A stretch of 64,000 nt of DNA from an uncultured Saprospiraceae bacterium (GTDB taxonomy: Bacteria > Bacteroidota > Bacteroidia > Chitinophagales > Saprospiraceae), in assembly GCA_937981555.1 (NCBI GenBank), contig CALJOK010000049.1, positions 62,001 through 126,000 of the forward strand. The letters run 5' to 3'. The translations under genes were made by a program, and so were the position numbers. The notes under the pieces were generated by a model. It worked only from the letters and a program-made list of their open reading frames with translations, had not been told where the DNA came from and did no database searches. This document shows positions 61,595 through 64,000 of this stretch, piece after piece (the stretch's first letter is position 1; the number at the start of each line of letters is the position of its first letter).

Positions 61595-62536
61595 ATGAAT
61601 TTTACGAGTCTAACTGTCCTTTTAGCAATTATCTTTTTTTATAGTTGGCAAGCATCTAGAGATATTAGTGTAGGTCAAACTTCCGTTTGGGAGCATTTTA
61701 AACCATCATTTAAGCAATATTCTGGATTTAGAGAACTATTACTTTTTGTAGTATTCTTGTTGTTATATAAATTATCAAGAGGGTTGGCAATAGGGGATGA
61801 GGCGACGGCATTTGCAAATGCTCAAAAAGTAATTGAATGGGAACATCAATTAGGGATTCTTTATGAACTTCCAATTCAACAATATTTTTTAGATAAAGTA
61901 ACTTTAATCAAAGTTATTAATTGGATATATATTAAACTTCATATTCCAACTACCATTATATTCTTTGTTTGGTTATTTTATAAAAAAAGAAAGCACTACT
62001 TATTTATTCGAAATGGTTTTTTAATTGCTAATGTCATAACCTTATTTTTCTTTGTAGGATTTCCTTGTGCTCCACCAAGAATGATCAATGAAATAGCAAG
62101 CAATCCCTATGCAGTTTTTGGCGGAGATGTATTAAGAAATTTAAATGTTTTAGGAATACATCTTGGAGAAGGATTCATTGACACTTTAAATCATATTAGT
62201 GGAATTAATTTATACAAAGGCCTCAATTCGAAACTTTTCAATCAATTTGCTGCTATGCCTTCCATGCATTTTGGGAACTCATTATTAATTGCATTTGGTG
62301 TTTATTTATATGCAAAGAATAATTTAGTTAGAACTCTAGTTTGGATATATCCGCTTTTTGTTCTTTTGGTTATTGTGATGACTGGAAATCATTTCTTTCT
62401 AGATGCATCGTTAGGAGGTATTATTGTTTTGTTTCCTTATCTTATGATGATATTGATAGAACAAATTTCTCCAGGTTGGAAAGATAAATTTCGTGGATCT
62501 GAATCATTTTCAGGAACAAGTGCGGATAGAAATTAA
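61595..62536 (+). CDS. PAP2_3 membrane protein, inositol phosphorylceramide synthase-like
   Basis: 313 residues with about six helices. Aur1/LPT-type PAP2 motifs: FPCAPPRM (156-163), AAMPSMHFGNSLL with His225, and MTGNHFFLDASLGG with His266 and Asp270, forming the usual His/His/Asp triad. Members transfer phosphoinositol, phosphocholine or phosphoethanolamine headgroups onto ceramide; many Bacteroidota make sphingolipids, so an IPC-synthase role is plausible. The substrate is not determined. A terminator follows (62561-62603). Confidence 0.8.
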   Translation: MNFTSLTVLLAIIFFYSWQASRDISVGQTSVWEHFKPSFKQYSGFRELLLFVVFLLLYKLSRGLAIGDEATAFANAQKVIEWEHQLGILYELPIQQYFLDKVTLIKVINWIYIKLHIPTTIIFFVWLFYKKRKHYLFIRNGFLIANVITLFFFVGFPCAPPRMINEIASNPYAVFGGDVLRNLNVLGIHLGEGFIDTLNHISGINLYKGLNSKLFNQFAAMPSMHFGNSLLIAFGVYLYAKNNLVRTLVWIYPLFVLLVIVMTGNHFFLDASLGGIIVLFPYLMMILIEQISPGWKDKFRGSESFSGTSADRN

Positions 62537-62560
62537 AGAAAAATGTGTAATCAATTATAT

Positions 62561-62603
62561 AAAAAAGTAGCCATATGGAGCAAGTCCAAATGGCTACTTT
62601 TTT
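62561..62603 (+). terminator. Hairpin terminator after the PAP2 gene
   Basis: Arms AAAAAAGTAGCCAT (62561-62574) and ATGGCTACTTTTTT (62590-62603). Confidence 0.85.
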
Positions 62604-63411
62604 GAAAAAAAAAGAAGACAAAACCCAGTAATGGGCCAGTCTTCTTAGTTCTAATAGGAAAATATTTTCAACCTTATTCTGTAAAACTTCAATCTAAACA
62701 TGTTTATTGAACATGTTGTTTCAGGGCATTGGGCTTTAAAATTGTGTTTAATTTAAGTTTTCGAAAGAAGTTTTAACAATAGAAATTTAATCAAATGATT
62801 GAAATAAAATTGTGTTGAAAATTAATAAGACGCTTTAGAGAGAGCAAAAATTCCCTATGTAAATGTGTTGTTATCAAAACAAATAAAAAAATAGGGTCGG
62901 TGTTAAATTGGTGTTAGAAAAATGAAAATGCGCGTCGTTATCAAATTGTACATAATTTCAAAAAAATACATGGATTAAAATTGTTTATTGGTTTGGGTCT
63001 GTGTTGGGTATTTGAATTTAAATAATAAAAGTAGGCTTAATGTCAGTATCATAAAAAATTCGGTATTTGAAATAATCACTTAAATACTAAAATTCAAATC
63101 TACTATGTCATAATTAATCGTGATTTTAAGAATAATAGGAGGGGAAGTTTGAAGGGAGTTTTTAATTGCTTGGTATGTTTATTTAGGTTGCAATTCTTAT
63201 GCCAATAGGCGTGTCACAAAATAAATTTTTACATTTTTTTCTAAATTAAAGTGATAAAAATCAAAATTAAATCTTGTTGTGACATCCTATTTTCACCTAT
63301 CAAAAAATAGGTGATTTATAAAAGATTGATTCATAAATTTTTATGAACCCTATTTTAAAAATTACTACCACTTTTGTGAAAATTGAATTATTTATGTTTT
63401 TACAAAAAAAT

Positions 63412-63453
63412 AAAGAAAGGATATTCTTAAGTAATTAAGAATATCCTTTCTTT
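63412..63453 (-). terminator. Hairpin terminator of the pullulanase gene
   Basis: 19-base perfect arms AAAGAAAGGATATTCTTAA and inverse around GTAA, just past the minus-strand stop at 63485. Confidence 0.85.
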
Positions 63454-63484
63454 TAGAATAATATTGGTTTTACTCTACCTTTGG

Positions 63485-64000
63485 TCACTTTTGAACTAGT
63501 ATAATCATCTCTGTTCCTTTTATATTGAGTTGTCCGCCTGAAAAATTTTCAAAATTGGTTTCATCCACTTTTCCGTTTTTCACTACGTAGGTCCAATTCC
63601 CTTTTGGGATTTGTAAATTTTGACTCTCTGAGTTACCATTAAGTACGATGACAATTTTTTTCCATTGATCACCAACTGCTGCACCATTTATCTGATAAGC
63701 GATCAAGTTATTTTTAGAGGTAAGAAATTTTAAGTTTGTTGCAATGTCTTTCTGAGTCGTCATCTTAAATGCAGGATGCGCTTTTCGCATTTTTATTAAA
63801 TCTTTGACAAATTGCACCGTTGATAAATATTGGTTTTTCCGAGACCAATCAATTGCATTAATACTATCAGAACTTTCAAAAGAGTTTTCTACACCATTTT
63901 TCGTTCTTAAAAATTCTGAACCAGCATGTAAAAATGGAACTCCTTGAGAAGTCAAAACAACTCCTAATGCTAAACGCGCCATCTTTTCTTTTTCTTCCTC
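63485..64000 (-). CDS. pulA: Type I pullulanase/alpha-amylase family protein, C-terminal part
   Basis: The frame runs off the right edge; 172 residues of the C-terminus are visible. GVVLTSQGVPFLHAGSEFLRTKNGVENSFESSDSINAIDW is the pullulanase C-terminal barrel segment (the enzyme debranches alpha-1,6 links in pullulan/glycogen), followed by the DRKNQY-type IDWSRKNQYLSTVQFVKDLIKMRKAHPAF, then a C-terminal beta domain ending EMIILVQK. No T9SS domain at this end. Localisation cannot be judged without the N-terminus. Confidence 0.85.
   Translation of the reverse strand, partial: EEEKEKMARLALGVVLTSQGVPFLHAGSEFLRTKNGVENSFESSDSINAIDWSRKNQYLSTVQFVKDLIKMRKAHPAFKMTTQKDIATNLKFLTSKNNLIAYQINGAAVGDQWKKIVIVLNGNSESQNLQIPKGNWTYVVKNGKVDETNFENFSGGQLNIKGTEMIILVQK

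Larger units (their letters stand above)
62537..63484. other. 948-base gene-free stretch rich in hairpins
   Basis: Terminator of the PAP2 gene at 62561-62603, then further stems: AAGAAGAC / GTCTTCTT (62612-62646), AACATGT...ACATGTT (~62698-62718), TCACCTAT / ATAGGTGA (63293-63314), TCATAAA / TTTATGA (63331-63346), and the pullulanase terminator (63412-63453). No convincing coding frame and no known RNA signature; could hold a small RNA. Confidence 0.4.

Noticed and set aside
62612-62646. Possible known structured RNA (6S, SRP, RNase P or tmRNA) in the gap after the PAP2 gene
   Set aside because: I looked for the conserved blocks of these RNAs and did not find any, so I only report the hairpins.

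Overview
This 64 kb window is chromosomal DNA of a member of the Bacteroidota. It is AT-rich. Many genes follow a TAnnTTTG -7 element, the promoter type of this phylum, and Shine-Dalgarno sequences are mostly absent. The primary sigma factor is the short 289-residue form, several secreted proteins end in type IX secretion (T9SS) sorting domains, and GAPDH is the long form with an N-terminal extension. The dockerin-like, cohesin-like and T9SS modules of the 1479-residue propeller protein and the DUF4252/ECF sigma cluster resemble what I know from Saprospiria-like marine or sludge bacteria; that placement is an inference. I see no phage, plasmid, CRISPR array, rRNA or tRNA.

Layout. 1-9.1 kb: start of aroC, a giant secreted beta-propeller protein, an ankyrin protein and mutS2. 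9.2-15.1 kb: a choice-of-anchor-B T9SS protein, a TPR protein, a fused peptide-type ABC ATPase and a small Cys-rich protein. 15.1-18.5 kb: a vitamin B12 module in which a cobalamin riboswitch precedes a BtuB-like TonB receptor, translationally coupled to a T9SS-exported DUF4465 protein. 18.5-28.6 kb: dapB, a TolB/amidohydrolase, a DinB-like protein, paired small membrane proteins, a TolC-like protein, an O-antigen ligase-like protein and lpdA. 28.6-37.8 kb: a transporter, a phosphodiesterase-like protein, OmpA-type and lipoprotein genes, a ten-repeat WG protein and coaD. 37.9-44 kb: P5C dehydrogenase, a DnaQ/GIY-YIG fusion nuclease and a NamZ-like muramidase. 44-53 kb: a second sortilin-type propeller, three DUF4252 proteins, an anti-sigma/ECF sigma pair with its own ECF-type promoter, and a five-gene array of paralogous four-helix membrane proteins that share an ILDDDLDF-like acidic C-terminus. 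53-64 kb: rpoD with a long two-promoter leader, gap, DUF1415, OsmC, a DUF5686 outer-membrane protein, a divergent pair including an inositol-phosphorylceramide-synthase-like PAP2 protein, a long hairpin-rich gap, and the end of a pullulanase.

Intergenic spaces are unusually structured. Besides ordinary hairpin terminators there are several families of short palindromic repeats present more than once in the window. The strongest candidates for something undescribed are the five-paralog ILDDDLDF array (50.3-52.6 kb) and the riboswitch/BtuB/DUF4465-T9SS unit (15.2-18.5 kb).
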